Shown: positions 15,301-28,045 of the stretch, in pieces | Position numbering within the stretch: position 1 is the first letter of the stretch | Layout: every line of letters begins with the position of its first letter | Origin: Sthenelais limicola | Taxonomy: Eukaryota > Annelida > Polychaeta > Phyllodocida > Sigalionidae | Direction of reading: 5' to 3' | Assembly (NCBI GenBank): GCA_942159475.1 | Contig: OW804096.1 | Location: 108,040,194 to 108,104,193 of the forward strand | DNA length: 64,000 nt | The notes under the pieces: generated by a model | What the model saw: only the letters and a program-made list of their open reading frames with translations | Told to the model about the DNA's origin: nothing | Database searches by the model: none | Made by a program: the position numbers and the translations under genes

Positions 15301-18300
15301 TTAATACTTAACATAATACTACATATCATGTGTATCACAATAGAAACCAGTAAAACTATAATCTACTGATGGAAGTCATTGTTTTAGTCTTTTAGATGGT
15401 ATCACACATCCGGTTGTACCCCCAGGGTAAGGAATCTAATCCACCCAGCAGTAACATCCACCCGGCCTTATGGCTGTAAAAGGCCAGCCAGCCAATGTCT
15501 TTACTTGCCACGCGGCTCAAATTTCAGAGTGATGGGATTCGGAGGGTCAGGGATGTCCTAGGTTGTGTTCGGGTCTCAATACAGCTATGTCCAGTTCCTT
15601 GCTGACAAAGGCCTCTCTCTTTTTGGTCCAAAGCAAACGTTAGAGGGCGCTTAAAATCTACCCATTCTCTGACCGTAAAAAAGCTTGGTAATATGCCATT
15701 CGAAACGCCAATGTTAAAAAACAGATCACACCCGCGGTGATAATGGATTGATAATAGTGATGACAAATGAGTAAATGTATCTGGTATGAATAAAACATCA
15801 AGTCATTCTGATGATAGGTGTGAGTAGATTGGGGTTATCTGATACTACTCATAGTGGGTACCGTCTATCCAAGATAAATTGATGTTCTAGAGATTCATCA
15901 TCCTCAAATGGAATCAAATAGAGATAGAAGATACGAGACAGAATATTGTGTTTTTCTCCCATGCTGGTGGAACCACTTGAAATGTCATTTGCTTTAATAT
16001 TCATGGGATGTAAAAGCAATTTTCTAGCATCATATACTTTAAATTGATTTCAAAGACATCGATTCTACGAAAATAGCCAAGCTTATATATATTATTCTTT
16101 GAATGCGCCCAGGGTAAACCCCGTATAGCTTTATATCTAGTCTTTCACGTATTTCCAACAAATGGCACTCGAATGTGTCTCTCAATGGGACGCAGCAATT
16201 GCCTGACAATCTTGACACGCAGAATAATTCATATTCAACTTCCATGCCTCTATATTCATGATATGAGAGTGGATACATTTTTGTGATTTATATCGATATA
16301 ATCAAAATTCTGATGTTGTTGGAATAGAATTTTCCGGAAGGCTCAAGGCTTGTTATGATCCAAGGACAGAACATACATATCCAGTGTATTCTAAAGTCGC
16401 CTCCCCCCTTCCCAGATCCCTACATAGCAAAAACATCGCAATTAAAAAAATGACCCATAGTCTAGAGAAGTATCTTCTTTAAAGTACGTCTACGTCTCCA
16501 TATCTGATTATGTAAATGTACATTGACCAAAATATTACATCACACAATCACTTATATGAGGCAATGTTATCTTTAGTTTTACTATCCTACTCATACACCT
16601 TCCTACTCAACCTCAACATAGTATGCGTACGCTATGACTCGGTGTACATGGGAAGCACTATATATGTATAGGAATGAGTAGTACGGTCTGGTTTGACCCC
16701 TGTACCTTACGGTGGCAGGTGGAATTAGTAGTGAATGGATGGGTGAGGCGATGCCGTGGGGATCAACGATGAGAAAGCATGGGGGATCAGTGGAAAGATC
16801 CCCGTCAGCCTACTTGTTTTACACTCCTAGTCTTATGAAAACTTATCTATCCTAACTGTTTTTTCTCATAGAGGATCTCACGAAAGCTAATTGGACGTAT
16901 AGAGTAATCAGAGTTTTGAATTTCGACATTTGCTCTTTCCAAAGTTGCCTATTTCTCAAGAGCAAATAGTTTTTGTAGGGGTCAAATCATGCAAAATACA
17001 TTTATCCGAAGTTGTCTTACAACAAATAGGACCACTTTCAACGATAGTTATGAATATTTTAATGGGGCTCTGACGCTAAACAATATTACGCTATGTAGGG
17101 CCATTACACTTTAAGATGAAGATGAAATAATGATTTTGTAATGTAATGTGGCCAGTCAAAATATTTAAAAAAAATTCTATATGATATACATTATCTTTGT
17201 AATTTCACTGATACAGTATTCTAAAAGGATAAAAGTGAAATAATTAGTATAAACCCAATGATTTCTGTACAAAACAAGGCCTTGCCTACGATGATGAAAC
17301 ACTGGTTTTAAACGGCACATATTTTCCTCGGGTAATAAACGCAATATATATGGAAAGATGGTTATAAAAATGCTAGCATCGTGTAAAAAAGGAAATGATG
17401 GTTATTGGTTCTCTAGTTCGATACAATTTTCGGTCGAAGGTCTACCAGAAAGCTTCGCCGCAATGGTGATATAAATGCCTCTCAATACGGTTCATCCACC
17501 ATAAATACAATCATTATGTACCAGCCATACTTTAGGCTATTACCCCAGCACTCTTACTCTTTGCTAGCTTTTGACCGGGCTGAGAGTAAATAAGTTGCTC
17601 CACCCTTCCTACCGGAAGTCACCCGCGTGCTGAGCATGCGTAGATGAACTAAACTCGGGTAAAAAGCCTTTCCAAGTCCGGTGAGGATGTTCCAGATGTA
17701 CTGGATCTGAGTTGGTCTGCTATGTGGACAGTATTTGCTCAGCAGAATTAACAGGCTTCCAATTTCTAATTATACGCCTTGAATCACATACCTGGGAGGC
17801 ATACAGTAGCCGAACGCCACATTGTCAACAGCCACACTCGTCCTGTAAATGAGTCCAAATCGATTCTTTCCATCCCATGCGTGTCCTTATCCCAAAAGCT
17901 AGACCTGTTGGTGTGGAAATTCTAAATCCAGTTTGCTGTTCGCGCTGTAAAACTAAGCCAAATATAACAAGTCTTAAATCTATGATAAATCCGTGGAAAC
18001 GTGCCAGTGGTTTTCTGAAAGGGAACAGATGACGGCTCTCGAGTCTTACTGAAGGTGTGAGGGTGTTTTAATGCCCTTCTGGGGGCACTGAGGCAGGGGC
18101 ACAGTGACCTATTGATGCTATTCTCCGTTAACGACTCCACGGGGAGCGGGACCAGGGGCACTGCCCACCACTCACTAGAGATCTCCTAATTACAACCCGG
18201 GAGAGTGGACTGTGTACAGGTATCTTAGAAGGCCAGCCATGATTAATGTTCAGGAGACAGACTTAACGATAGACATTCAGCACACTCTGATTAAGGGTGA

Positions 18301-21111
18301 AGGAATTGGGAATGCGGACCTGAAAGAGGTACAATACTCACGAGAGTTCAGGGTTGCCCTAGGCCAGTAGGATGAACCGAGGCTCTTTAAGCTACCTTTG
18401 AACCACCACAGCAGACAGAGTGCTTCTTCTGCAGTCCTTTCTTATATGAATATGCATTCCAAACACCCCATTACCGGCTCTGCATGTGCCACATCATCAA
18501 CTCAAGACAAGAAAACGAAAAGAAGGTCTTGCCTGAAGATTATTGTTTTGGGATCGTCCATAGTTTTCTTGGATAGTGATGATCAATCCCGCAAAAAGCC
18601 AACTGAAATAACGCAACGCTTAATATTCTCATTTAATTGCGTAGAATATAGATGCATGGAAACAAACCTCCTTGGATAACGAAACATGTTTTCCCATTTA
18701 CCTCATATGAATTCCTCGCATGCTCGGAAAGGTAAGCTGCGATCCGTCATCATAGAATTCACTCTCTCTTCTATTGATATTGATATATTACTAGCAGGAG
18801 AAACGTGTGCTGATGTGAGAATTACTTTTAAATCTTTCGATGGAGTTGTATTTCTGTGGGCCACATTGGAGCTGGTATATCATCCATCAAATGTTCAGGA
18901 CTATGCTAGCGCTAGAATCCTGGACTTGATACGTTGTACATTAATGAGTGCATTCTTTGATGTTTCTGTTTTGATAACAACAATGAACCCAAGTACCTCT
19001 ACAGTGAAGGCTAAATTTGTGCCTCAGCTTTCTCAATATTAGGCAAAAGACCTACTGCATGTAGACATCGTGGGGTTCATAAGGTATTTCTGCAAGAAGT
19101 GGTCTCAGTTCGAATACAACAACCCGCTTTCGTCGTCTAAGACATCAAGGCGTGGGTCAATATGCCCTGAGAATCAACTTTCACCGTAGCTTTTCTTCCT
19201 AAAATCAAAGAAATAATCACTGGTGGTGCAATCATTTCACAAATAATAGGTTCCTTCTATTGCGTGTCCCTAACGGTGAGAATTTTATTCCCTCACATGG
19301 ATGACAGATACACAACTGTGTCATATAAATGTGTTGACAATTACATGGGAAGGCTATTGTTGTTTTGCTTTTATTGTCACCTTGTTCTTCAATTTGCTTG
19401 AGCTAAGTAGATTCTCCCCCTCTCCATGTTGATAGTTCTCAGGGTTGTTATCCAGTAATAGAAGGAGCAGATGTTACTTTCAATAACCCATGAATGATTT
19501 AGGGAGGGTACGCGAGAGCAATGAAACGAGCCTGTGCCAACCTTACGATCCATCATATACATTTGACAGGTCTTTCCTTTAGCTATGTTCATATACCCTC
19601 GTTTTGTCAAATGGTAGCTCGTGAGATAAAAACTAAGGAATTCTTCAAGAAGAGGCAGGAATGTTTATAAAAGAACAAAATGCAAGCGAGGGATGGGAGG
19701 GTGGAAGGGACATGGTAGAGAATAAAAATGTAAGATGGCTGCTTTATCAATCGATTCGAAACCATACGAGAAAGTAAAGACTTTGGCATTTTTATTGTTA
19801 GTTCGATCGATCAGTTTATGTCATACCATATGGACGGAGGAATACCATGCATGTGTATTATTGGTGGTTGAGAGGCTAAACCACCTTTATAAAAGGAGAT
19901 GTAGGTTAATCCATCACGTACTCAGGTTCGACAATGAGTCTAATCTAACTGTGCCTTTACCATTTGCTGTTCTCTGTTCCCTGCAGTAGATATGCATTGA
20001 GAAACCTCTGCTGCGGTCTATATTGGAAATGTTGGTCATAAAATCATAACCGTATGGAGTAGTTACAGTTATAGAGTCCTACACGGAAGGGCTTGTACAT
20101 AAAAAAGGCCTAGTTGTTATACCGGTATAAGAATACAATTAGTTTGTAGGTAAGAGGAACGTCATATTGTAATATGACATCTACAGGAATTTAGACTTTG
20201 ATTGTTAGTTCCTTTATCAAGATATGTTTTCTGCCTATAGGGCATGCGTGGGCTAAACGTAGCAAAATCGACCCGTGGATTTTTTCCATCAGAGCAGCTT
20301 CAGATCCGACTCCAACTCAATGAAAATAAAGAAATAACGCATAAAGTAATCCTCAAGCAGTAAGTTTTAAGCCAGGGACCGCCATAATGTAATTATCTGT
20401 ATCAATAATTCATACACAGTCTGATGATGTATTAAATATTATATAACTAGCAACACTGATGATGTGCAATCATGTCATTATTATGGTTGAGTAATATCAA
20501 CCGCACAGCACGGCTGCCAAATAATTGAATTGACTTGAGCTAGCTTTCCCGATGACCATAGGAAAAGATATACTCTGATTTCATTATATGTAATAGATCC
20601 CGTACGTATCAGAACAAGCTCTTGTCTGAAAGCAATCTTCATGACCACCTGGTGCTTCTTCCAGCCATGTCATTATGCTTCCAAAATAACACACTGTTCC
20701 CCAGAGCAGGTGATTCCAGTCGTCGGGATGCTGCAATAAACACACTCCTACAAGCCAGGAAGGCGAAACAACACAAAGGGTTATTTTCATTTCAAGGACT
20801 TCTCTTCAATTTGAATGACTAATCTGTATTTCCTTGAAGGTTTGGAAAAATAAGCTACATCTAAATCTCAAGTGTATAACTTATCTCGAATATGGTGCCA
20901 GATTATGAATAGACCGAGGCCACCTTGTCCCGTGGCTCCATGAGAAATACCTCCCCCCTTGAACTCAATTTAAAAGAAAGACCACTGGTTGCGTTTGACA
21001 TATTGCATATATAAAACATGTACTTGCCTTTAACATTCTCATACTGTCGTATTAATCTCCTGATCCTATGTTTTCTCACATGTTTGTGTTTATTTACCTT
21101 CTGATTTTCAG

Positions 21112-21180
21112 CCCAGACAGAAGGAGACACTGGTTATGACTATATGGATGCATATGATGATGATTTCGATGACGATTCAG
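21112..21180 (+). CDS. Ig-receptor exon: acidic, tyrosine-rich N-terminal linker
   Basis: Likely encodes the extracellular segment between the signal peptide and the first Ig domain. The exon is bounded by a good acceptor (pyrimidine-rich run ending TTTTCAG) and a CAG|GTAAAT donor. It is 69 nt and enters and leaves in phase 1. The first two bases finish a codon begun upstream; 22 codons follow, then one base that joins TG of the next exon to make Val. The translation is QTEGDTGYDYMDAYDDDFDD followed by D-S. It has nine Asp in the last 15 residues and three Tyr in acidic context, a setting typical of tyrosine sulfation. As a symmetric cassette it could be skipped without a frame change. There is no conserved domain, so the call rests on splice signals, phase agreement with the Ig exon and position. 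A second in-frame donor lies 9 nt downstream. Confidence 0.6.
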
Positions 21181-22444
21181 GTAAATTAGGTAATATTTTA
21201 CCAAGCGAGCACGGGCGTATAGTAAACAAGTCTAGTTTGTCAAGATGGATGATGCCTATCGCAATATAATACTCCCTGACAAGTTATTAAAACTACGAAG
21301 AGTGGCATTAATATTTCACCATGCTGCAGAAAGAGACTTAATGCGAGATATAACATAAACTGCGTATATTATATAATATAATATAAACTAATGCAATTAT
21401 GCATGAATTCGTGTGCATTGTTATAGATGAAAGCCTTGTTTTCTGATTTATGTATTAATTGATAAATGATTAAGGTAGATAACCATGAATGGTCCGATAC
21501 TAAAATCTTATTTCTGTTCGATTGCCATGGTATTTAGACACTAACTCCTTGGCCGGAAACAGAATAATCATGTATTTTATTAAAGGTAAATTGAGTAAAG
21601 TAGAGACAACTCAACTGAGGACAATCCTTGGAGTGAATTTTAATTGATTGCATTTGTATTGGCTTAGCGTATTTCATATGTTTAGTTATTATCATTCGAT
21701 CAAAACGCCATAGCTTATCAATTAAAATAGAAAAAACATTAAAAAATAGCCTAATTAGTATTGGTACTAATACAATTTAAAGGAAGGGCTATCTACATAT
21801 TGTTAGTACTATACTATATGGGAACGTCAACGAGGGACGAAACCCTTCTTAGTATAACTACTCACTAGATGACGATCGACTATATTATACATGTGTATGT
21901 ATATATGTACTCTGAGCAGTAAACATGCCAGGTTGGTAGAATACTTCGTAGTAGAAACAAGTAAATTATAACGAAAAACAACTTTTTATACTCGTACGTA
22001 TTTTTAAAATATTTTTTATTGTTATGTCGAAGGCAAAAATGTACAAAAAAATGTTGCGCCAAATCTAGATGATTATGGCCTGATTAAGTTTTTACGATAA
22101 AATGGATACATGTATCAATCATGGGCATTCAAATTCTTTTCTAGTCTATGTGTACTGAATTTGTCTATTATATAAATGGTAAAAGACTGCTGTCTTATAC
22201 TCGTTAAATTGTGTATGTCCTTTTGCCATTGTGTATCATGAGATCATTGTGACCCAATGGCAGAATTTCTACCAGCCCGACGATGTAAGCAAATAACATT
22301 TTTCTAAAAAAAAATATATATAGGCCTACAATATCCCTGAATAGGTTATTTCCTTTAGAAGTGTATTGGTTATACACGTGCACTAAAAAAGGAGTGACCG
22401 CCGATGTAAGCAAGTCTGTGGTTGGTCAATATTGCCGTGATTGA

Positions 22445-22462
22445 TGACGTCAGACCAATCAG
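22445..22462. promoter_or_regulatory. CRE (TGACGTCA) next to CCAAT box: promoter-like module
   Basis: A full palindromic CRE at 22445-22452 is followed after 2 nt by CCAATCAG at 22455-22462, an optimal NF-Y-type sequence. This pairing at close spacing is characteristic of animal proximal promoters. About 50 bp downstream is an ATG in fair context (ACAAAATGG, 22511) that opens only a 25-codon frame starting MGIANCFC. The word CGATGTAAGCAA occurs twice just upstream (22281 and 22402). The module lies in the intron before the first Ig exon, so an internal alternative promoter is possible, but I see no TATA box and no phase-compatible coding first exon. Confidence 0.4.
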
Positions 22463-23229
22463 AGACGAGTTTATTTCACTGCGACTTGGGATTTTGCAAG
22501 TTCAGACAAAATGGGCATCGCAAACTGCTTCTGCTGGAATGACACTACCATAAGAATGGCAATGTTCCTGTTATTTCCAAAGTCGTAGTATAAAGAAAGA
22601 CTTTTACTTGAGGTTGGAACTACTCGTGCAATTCACATCCAAACGTGTGGCCTACAGCCGCTTGTTGGATATATGAAATACAGATTTGACGTGAGTCATG
22701 GAATAAGCACCTCGTAGTTCACCCACTCATACAGTTCTATCTTATTTGCAAATCCATGGCAGAAGTATTTCTATCATAATGAACATACCAAGCATTGGCG
22801 TTTTTCGGATAACTAGTTGTCATTGAAATGAAAATTGATAACGCGATACTCCAATACATATATCGCGTATAACACAGTATAACCAGCTTTTGCACACATC
22901 ATAACGATAGCCTTGATCGGACATAACCACTTGGGACATGACCTTTTCTGCTCCCAACACCTCATTAAAATGGACAGTCCCTATGATTGTCTGCTTTTAG
23001 TGCTATTTTGAATGGCGCGGGAGCAACTTGGCTGACCAATATAAGTATATTCTGGAGCTAAACCCGTGTTTAAGAGGATAGAAAACATGAGAATAAAATG
23101 CATAGTGCACCTGTGTACTGCTTAAACCGTCATCGTTTGAGCATGCTACTTTTATCGCATAAGGTCTTGTAAATATGGTCCTGTGCCTCGAAAAATACAT
23201 TAAGATGTCTGAGATCTTTTGTAAAATTA

Positions 23230-23308
23230 TGCCCCTGTTGCATAACAATCTGCGAGTAGCTTTTTCAATGTTGATATTGCGCTCGCAGATTGTTATGCAA
23301 CGGGGGCA
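23230..23308. repeat. Long inverted repeat, about 79-nt hairpin
   Basis: The left arm 23231-23256 and right arm 23282-23307 are 26 nt each and complementary except at one position, where A faces G's complement. One further outer pair can form, and the loop is 25 nt. Size and shape are like a microRNA precursor or a small foldback element. The arms contain TGCATAACAATCTGCGAG and its complement. I do not recognise a known microRNA seed family in either arm. Confidence 0.8.
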
Positions 23309-25014
23309 ATTCACTGAGATAGCTCTCGTATATACAATAAAAACTGTATCAAATTTAACAAATCATGAAATAATGAAAACTTAGATACCCAATCATTATG
23401 TTGCATGCTTCCGATAAAGCCATAAACCAGGTATGCGATACAGAAAAAGTATACTTAAGGCCATGCCATTTCAGGGGGAATGTCTTCGGAAAAACGATGT
23501 TTAAATAGAGCCATTTAAGTGTAGTTGGACATAATATAGCCGTAAGGAGCCTTAGGGACCCCAACACTGCAGTCGAGGCACAAGAGCGTGTTGCTTGCCT
23601 TACAGGCGATCAAGTAATTCGACCTGGCAACTCTGGCAAAGTACTGGGTTCTCTCTCTTGCACAATTGGCTTTCTAAAACCCTATCGACCGAGGAGATGC
23701 TTGGAACAGGACAATTCAAAGCGGCGGCTCGAAGGAAATCAATACAACTTCCGGCAGGGGTCTACTTTTGGGCAGATCTCCGGTGGCTGAATCTCCTTTG
23801 ATTCTGTATAAGTTTACATATTAGTCGAACTTAATGTGTTTCTTTCGGCTCATTTAAGGTTGCCACTTTCATGTCCTCAGTGTGTCCATCTGGTATTTTA
23901 ATCACTTGGCGGCTTGGCGAGGCTGAGTGGGGGATCAGTATTAGTGGTTTAGGCTAGACCATAGGACCGACGGACCTGGTCCTTTGGCGATGGGGAAAGC
24001 ACGGAAGGAGAAGGTGGTGGTATGCAGGTGGCTTCAGCCTTCTCCAGTGCATGCCTGTGCACCCTGGAGAGAGCCATTATCTACCGTCATCGTCGCTAGT
24101 AATTGCTGGTCCCAGTATGATGGATGAATAAGGGTCCATATGGGCCCTTGTTTTAGCTGCAGGAACTAGTTATCTAGGCGCTAAGCCCCCTTTCTCTTCT
24201 AGAAATGCTTTAAACGAACAGACGCCTGTTCATTTCTTCTTAAAATGCCTCTTGATCTTCAGGATATTCCATCATTTCACATCCTGGAGTGGTGCTTGAA
24301 TTCAATAACTAATGAAATTGGGAAATTTCAAGAAGGAAAGCATTGACAGTTACCGATTAGGAAATAACTATACTTTTCACATATGCACACTGCAGTAATT
24401 AATGACGGCGTAAAGCAATCAGTAGAGGGTTTATTCCAAGCACTTGCCTAAGACAAACGGTCATACCTCATATTAATTAAGATCAACATGTGTGTCTATA
24501 ATTATGGATTTAATAGACCCTGCTATATCTCAGGAAACTAGGTCATACCATTGAAAGTGTGATTTCTTAGCTAAACCAGTAATTAATGCTGATTAGCTTG
24601 GTATTCCATCACGCAAATTGTATTCGTCAGAAAGAAAATAAAACAGTAAACATGTTCCTTTCTATTCCATTCTCAATCCGCCTTGCGTTCTTTCAAATTG
24701 TTTATTTAATCGGCCATTAAAAGTCTAAGCCTTTTTAATGACCTGATGGGAGTCTCAATACAACATATATATCATTCAAGAAATCCATCTAGGTTAAACG
24801 TTACATCAGATCAATCGCATGAAATAAAGCAAAAGCAATTAAGTACCGGTTACAATATGTTATACTTAAGAATATTTACAAATATGTTAGTTGAAACACA
24901 GTTCATGAGACTTCATGATACTATTCATATCGCCTCTTTTTACGAATTCCCGAATTTGCTACAGACCACATAGTGAGTCATAAACTAATCTCTTCATGTC
25001 TCGCTTGCTTTCAG

Positions 25015-25121
25015 TGCTGGGGTTGGAGCCTACCTTTGATGTCCCATTGGTCAACGTCACAGTCGTCGCCGGACAAACGGCAGTGCTTCCATGCTCAATT
25101 GATTACTTAGGAAAATACAAG
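25015..25121 (+). CDS. Ig-receptor exon: N-terminal half of Ig domain 1 (Dpr/lachesin/ZIG-8-like)
   Basis: Encodes strands A-B of the first extracellular Ig domain of a neuronal-type surface receptor. The exon starts after TTTCAG, its first two bases completing a Val codon, and runs 35 codons to a consensus AAG|GTGAGT donor in phase 0. Key features are P-T-F-D-V-P (the A strand typical of Dpr and lachesin proteins), an N-V-T glycosylation sequon at 25053-25061, V-A-G-Q-T-A-V-L-P-C with the first Ig cysteine at 25092-25094, and then D-Y-L-G-K-Y-K. The break between the B-strand Cys and the C-strand Trp is a natural Ig-fold junction, and the partner at 45779 starts exactly there with V-T-W. Families of this type mediate homophilic or heterophilic adhesion in synapse and axon wiring. 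I infer the family by eye. Lachesin, Dpr, DIP and IgLON relatives are not separable from one domain. Confidence 0.85.
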
Positions 25122-25481
25122 GTGAGTAATAAACAGTGCGTCTATACATACACACTATACATATTAAAGTGCATCGTATTTCTTTATCAAGAGGATACGG
25201 TGTGGTCACTCTATGACAACGATCCAAAGGCATATCAGGATGCTAGCTTCTTAACACATTTCTGTGGAGAACATACATGTAGATATGGCAACAAGTAAAC
25301 TTCCGTGCCTTGTGGAATTGTAGGGAGATGGCGGCGATGTCGAAACTGGATCAACTGTTGATCAGAGGTTAAGAAAATTGGGAAACCACCAAGCTGAATT
25401 AGAGCGGGGAAATAAACAAGATATAGTCAGCATTAACTATACATTGAAATAGGAAATGTGGGTCTACTTTACTTGTACTAA

Positions 25482-25518
25482 CCCCCCCCCCCCCCGCCAC
25501 CACACACACACACACACA
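25482..25518. repeat. Poly-C run followed by (CA)n microsatellite
   Basis: Fourteen consecutive C at 25482-25495, then GC and an uninterrupted CA tract to about 25518. This is a compound microsatellite about 360 bp after the Ig half-exon, within the intron. Length is likely to vary between individuals and to be prone to sequencing error. Confidence 0.95.
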
Positions 25519-28045
25519 TCACCAATTGAGAGAATCGAGACAGAGAATAGATGCGATTGTAACCATGGAGTATTATCTGTGTCCTTAAGACTAAGTAATT
25601 CCTCTTGTATTGCATGTATTTGAGTTCACTTTGTGATTTGAGTCACAACGTCTGTCAAAATATCATGTATTCACATCACAATAATAGCGTGTTCCCATGC
25701 AAGAAGGCAGAAAACTGTGATAGATTCAAACCTGGCTCTCGCTCAAACTTACTAATAGCACCCATCCATATTCTCCAACGAAAAAGAATGGCTGATATGC
25801 AAAGAGGGATTCAAGGAAGAACCCTGTCATTTATGCTCTTTATAGGAGCGGACTTCAAACAGCATCATTGAGGTAAAATGACTCTTATATACGTGCTGAC
25901 ATATTCTAAGGAGGAATGTGCATCATCTCTAAAGAAATCTCCTAGTGATTGGCAGTCCTCAATCACTTCCTGTTTGTGCAACAACACAGTAATATAGAGA
26001 CAGAATTGCGATGGGTTTTCTAATGAAATACCATTAGCATGTTTTAAAGTATCAGATTATATACGAAGCTATTGATGTAAATCCTCTGGGAAAAAATGGA
26101 ATTCGGAAACTGTAACCCGTTGTTTCAACATCGATTCCTGTTCCGGATAGGCAGCAGTAGCTTTATTCATTATTCAGATAATGTTACAATCGTCATACTT
26201 TCGTTTTTTGTATCCATTAAGTATATTTCTCGTCACAGATTAATATTTATCTTAGTGAATTATATCTCGATTAGAACATATCACATGTAGAGAGGCGATT
26301 TTCTATTTACGTATGCGTCCCAATCACACAGATATTCCACAACCCAAACAGCAGAAAAATAAATATGTTTCTCCATAATGTGGAGATGAATAAAGATAAA
26401 TACATATTTTCCCCGCGGGCCATACTGATACGGACACATGTTACGTGTTGCTTGGGGGATTACCGTGAAGATGAGGACGTAAGGCCAGGTTCCCGGCTGT
26501 AATTTAGCGTGGTAATTGGGTGCCACCACAGGTGTGCCTATCAGTTTATCTCTGTCAGCCCTGGAAGTCAAAATAACCTCAGCCTTCATTAAGATGAACG
26601 TATTTAAGCTTTCTCTCTCTATCTCCTCGCCCTCATCGATTTTACTCATCAAAAAATCATACTTTTCAAGATAGATAGCGGGATATATCAGTGTAACGGA
26701 TGCAAGGCCTGCAAAGTCCCAGAGTTCCCTGTGAATTTTTCATATCACGGTTGTGTTTATGATCACAGGCTCCATCACCAGTAAAGGCCATGCCAATCTT
26801 TCACCTTTCGCAACCTTTTCAAATAAGGAATTCAATTATTATTAACAGTTTTCGTGACACCATCAAAGCATGCGTAAAATTGGAATGATTCATGTCTAAA
26901 TTACCCAGTCCTGGGCCATGATTAAATTCAATGTGCCCCCCATCCGCCCCCAGTTTATAAGGAGAGATTTCTTTTGAATAACAACCAAACTTAAGTCAGG
27001 TTCTACGAGGCAGGAAGTTTGAAGTCATACTATTATTACTCTATGGTATCTTAATACTACACTGTGGTAAATCATGAAATGCATCTAAAATATTTCATCA
27101 AACTCCGTCTACCAACTGGCCTCATCTTTTGCTGTATGTAATAGGAATGTCGGTCCAATTTAAAAATGTCATAAAAAGGGGCCATGGATTCCAGCGCATG
27201 GCTTACATTGAAAATGTACCACAAAGGCCTGCACACTAGTTTCCATGCCTCTTTGAGTCCATTATTTGCGTGCAGAGCATGGAAGGTAATAAAACCCTAC
27301 GAGGGAAATATTGGATCTGAACTTAAACTGACCAGCTTTCTAGCAGTTGCCCCCAGCCAACTAATTAGTTCAGGATTACCCAAACTTGAAGCTTGGCCAA
27401 TCAACAGATTCCCCGAGGAAACATGCTTTTGTTACACCTTTTTAATATTTTTATTCCCTCGCGTGCTCTGGCAGGTTTGAGAGGAACCAACCGACTCCTC
27501 CGACAATAACCCATGAGAAGAATGACCTCCGTGTTAAAACATCCCCAATCTTTCTTTCTTTAACTCAATGTTTATCCAAAAACGAATCAAATCTTACGAC
27601 TTCGTATTAACGATGTCCGTGTCAAGATCGTAATTAATTATAAGGCTAATGCCAAATATTTGATTAGATTTTTTAATGGAAATGAGATCACTGATACCTC
27701 TACGGACATTATGTCTTACAAGCCTTGATTCTTTATTTTTTTAGAAAATTTCTACTTAATAATGGAGTGCTCTGGCTTTATTAATAGCTAAATGAAAGGC
27801 CAAAAGACTCATTGAAATACTAACATTTCGTAACACCATAATGAAGTCCGAAAATTTATACTTTGTATTCTAGAGCAGACAAATACATTTAATGAGCTCT
27901 CAATACTTTTGTATTTGAAAATAGTCTTGAACGTATATTTGCGCATGTTACACTGTTTTCTCCCCAAGAGGTTTTTTTTCTAGGGACAGCCCAGACCCAC
28001 AATGTTATGAAGTCATCTCCTATGGCCCATTTGGCAAAGGGAGAC

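Larger units (their letters stand above)
1..21111. other. Upstream non-coding region, no supported gene
   Basis: About 21 kb with no coding sequence I can support. Open frames on both strands are short, lack family motifs and overlap each other freely. The exon encoding the signal peptide of the Ig receptor could lie here, because the linker exon at 21112 begins inside a codon and so needs an upstream coding exon ending in phase 1. I looked for a methionine followed by a hydrophobic stretch and a phase-1 GT donor. The frames near 9678, 11019, 13144 and 19735 have hydrophobic N-termini but no suitable donor. Apart from the palindrome, tandem duplication and hairpin listed separately, the stretch looks like plain AT-rich intron or intergenic DNA with purine-rich (about 3530-3570) and pyrimidine-rich (about 7980-8060) patches. 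Confidence 0.5.
21181..25014 (+). other. Intron, about 3.8 kb, phase 1
   Basis: Runs from the GTAAAT donor to a CTTTCAG acceptor preceded by a clear pyrimidine tract (TCTTCATGTCTCGCTTGC). It contains no supported exon. Notable contents, listed separately, are the CRE/CCAAT module near 22450 and the inverted repeat at 23230-23308. Around 23870-24180 base composition is more GC-rich than the rest. The open frame beginning at the ATG at 24996 starts inside this intron and simply reads through the acceptor, so that ATG is not taken as a start codon. Confidence 0.6.

Noticed and set aside
22511..22588. 25-codon frame MGIANCFC... as a coding first exon of the receptor
   Set aside because: No GT donor in phase 1 lies within it, and it ends in a stop after 25 codons. 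Only the promoter-like motifs upstream are kept.
24996..25014. ATG upstream of the Ig half-exon as a possible start codon
   Set aside because: It sits in the pyrimidine tract before a strong CTTTCAG acceptor, gives no signal peptide, and the exon phase matches the upstream acidic exon instead.
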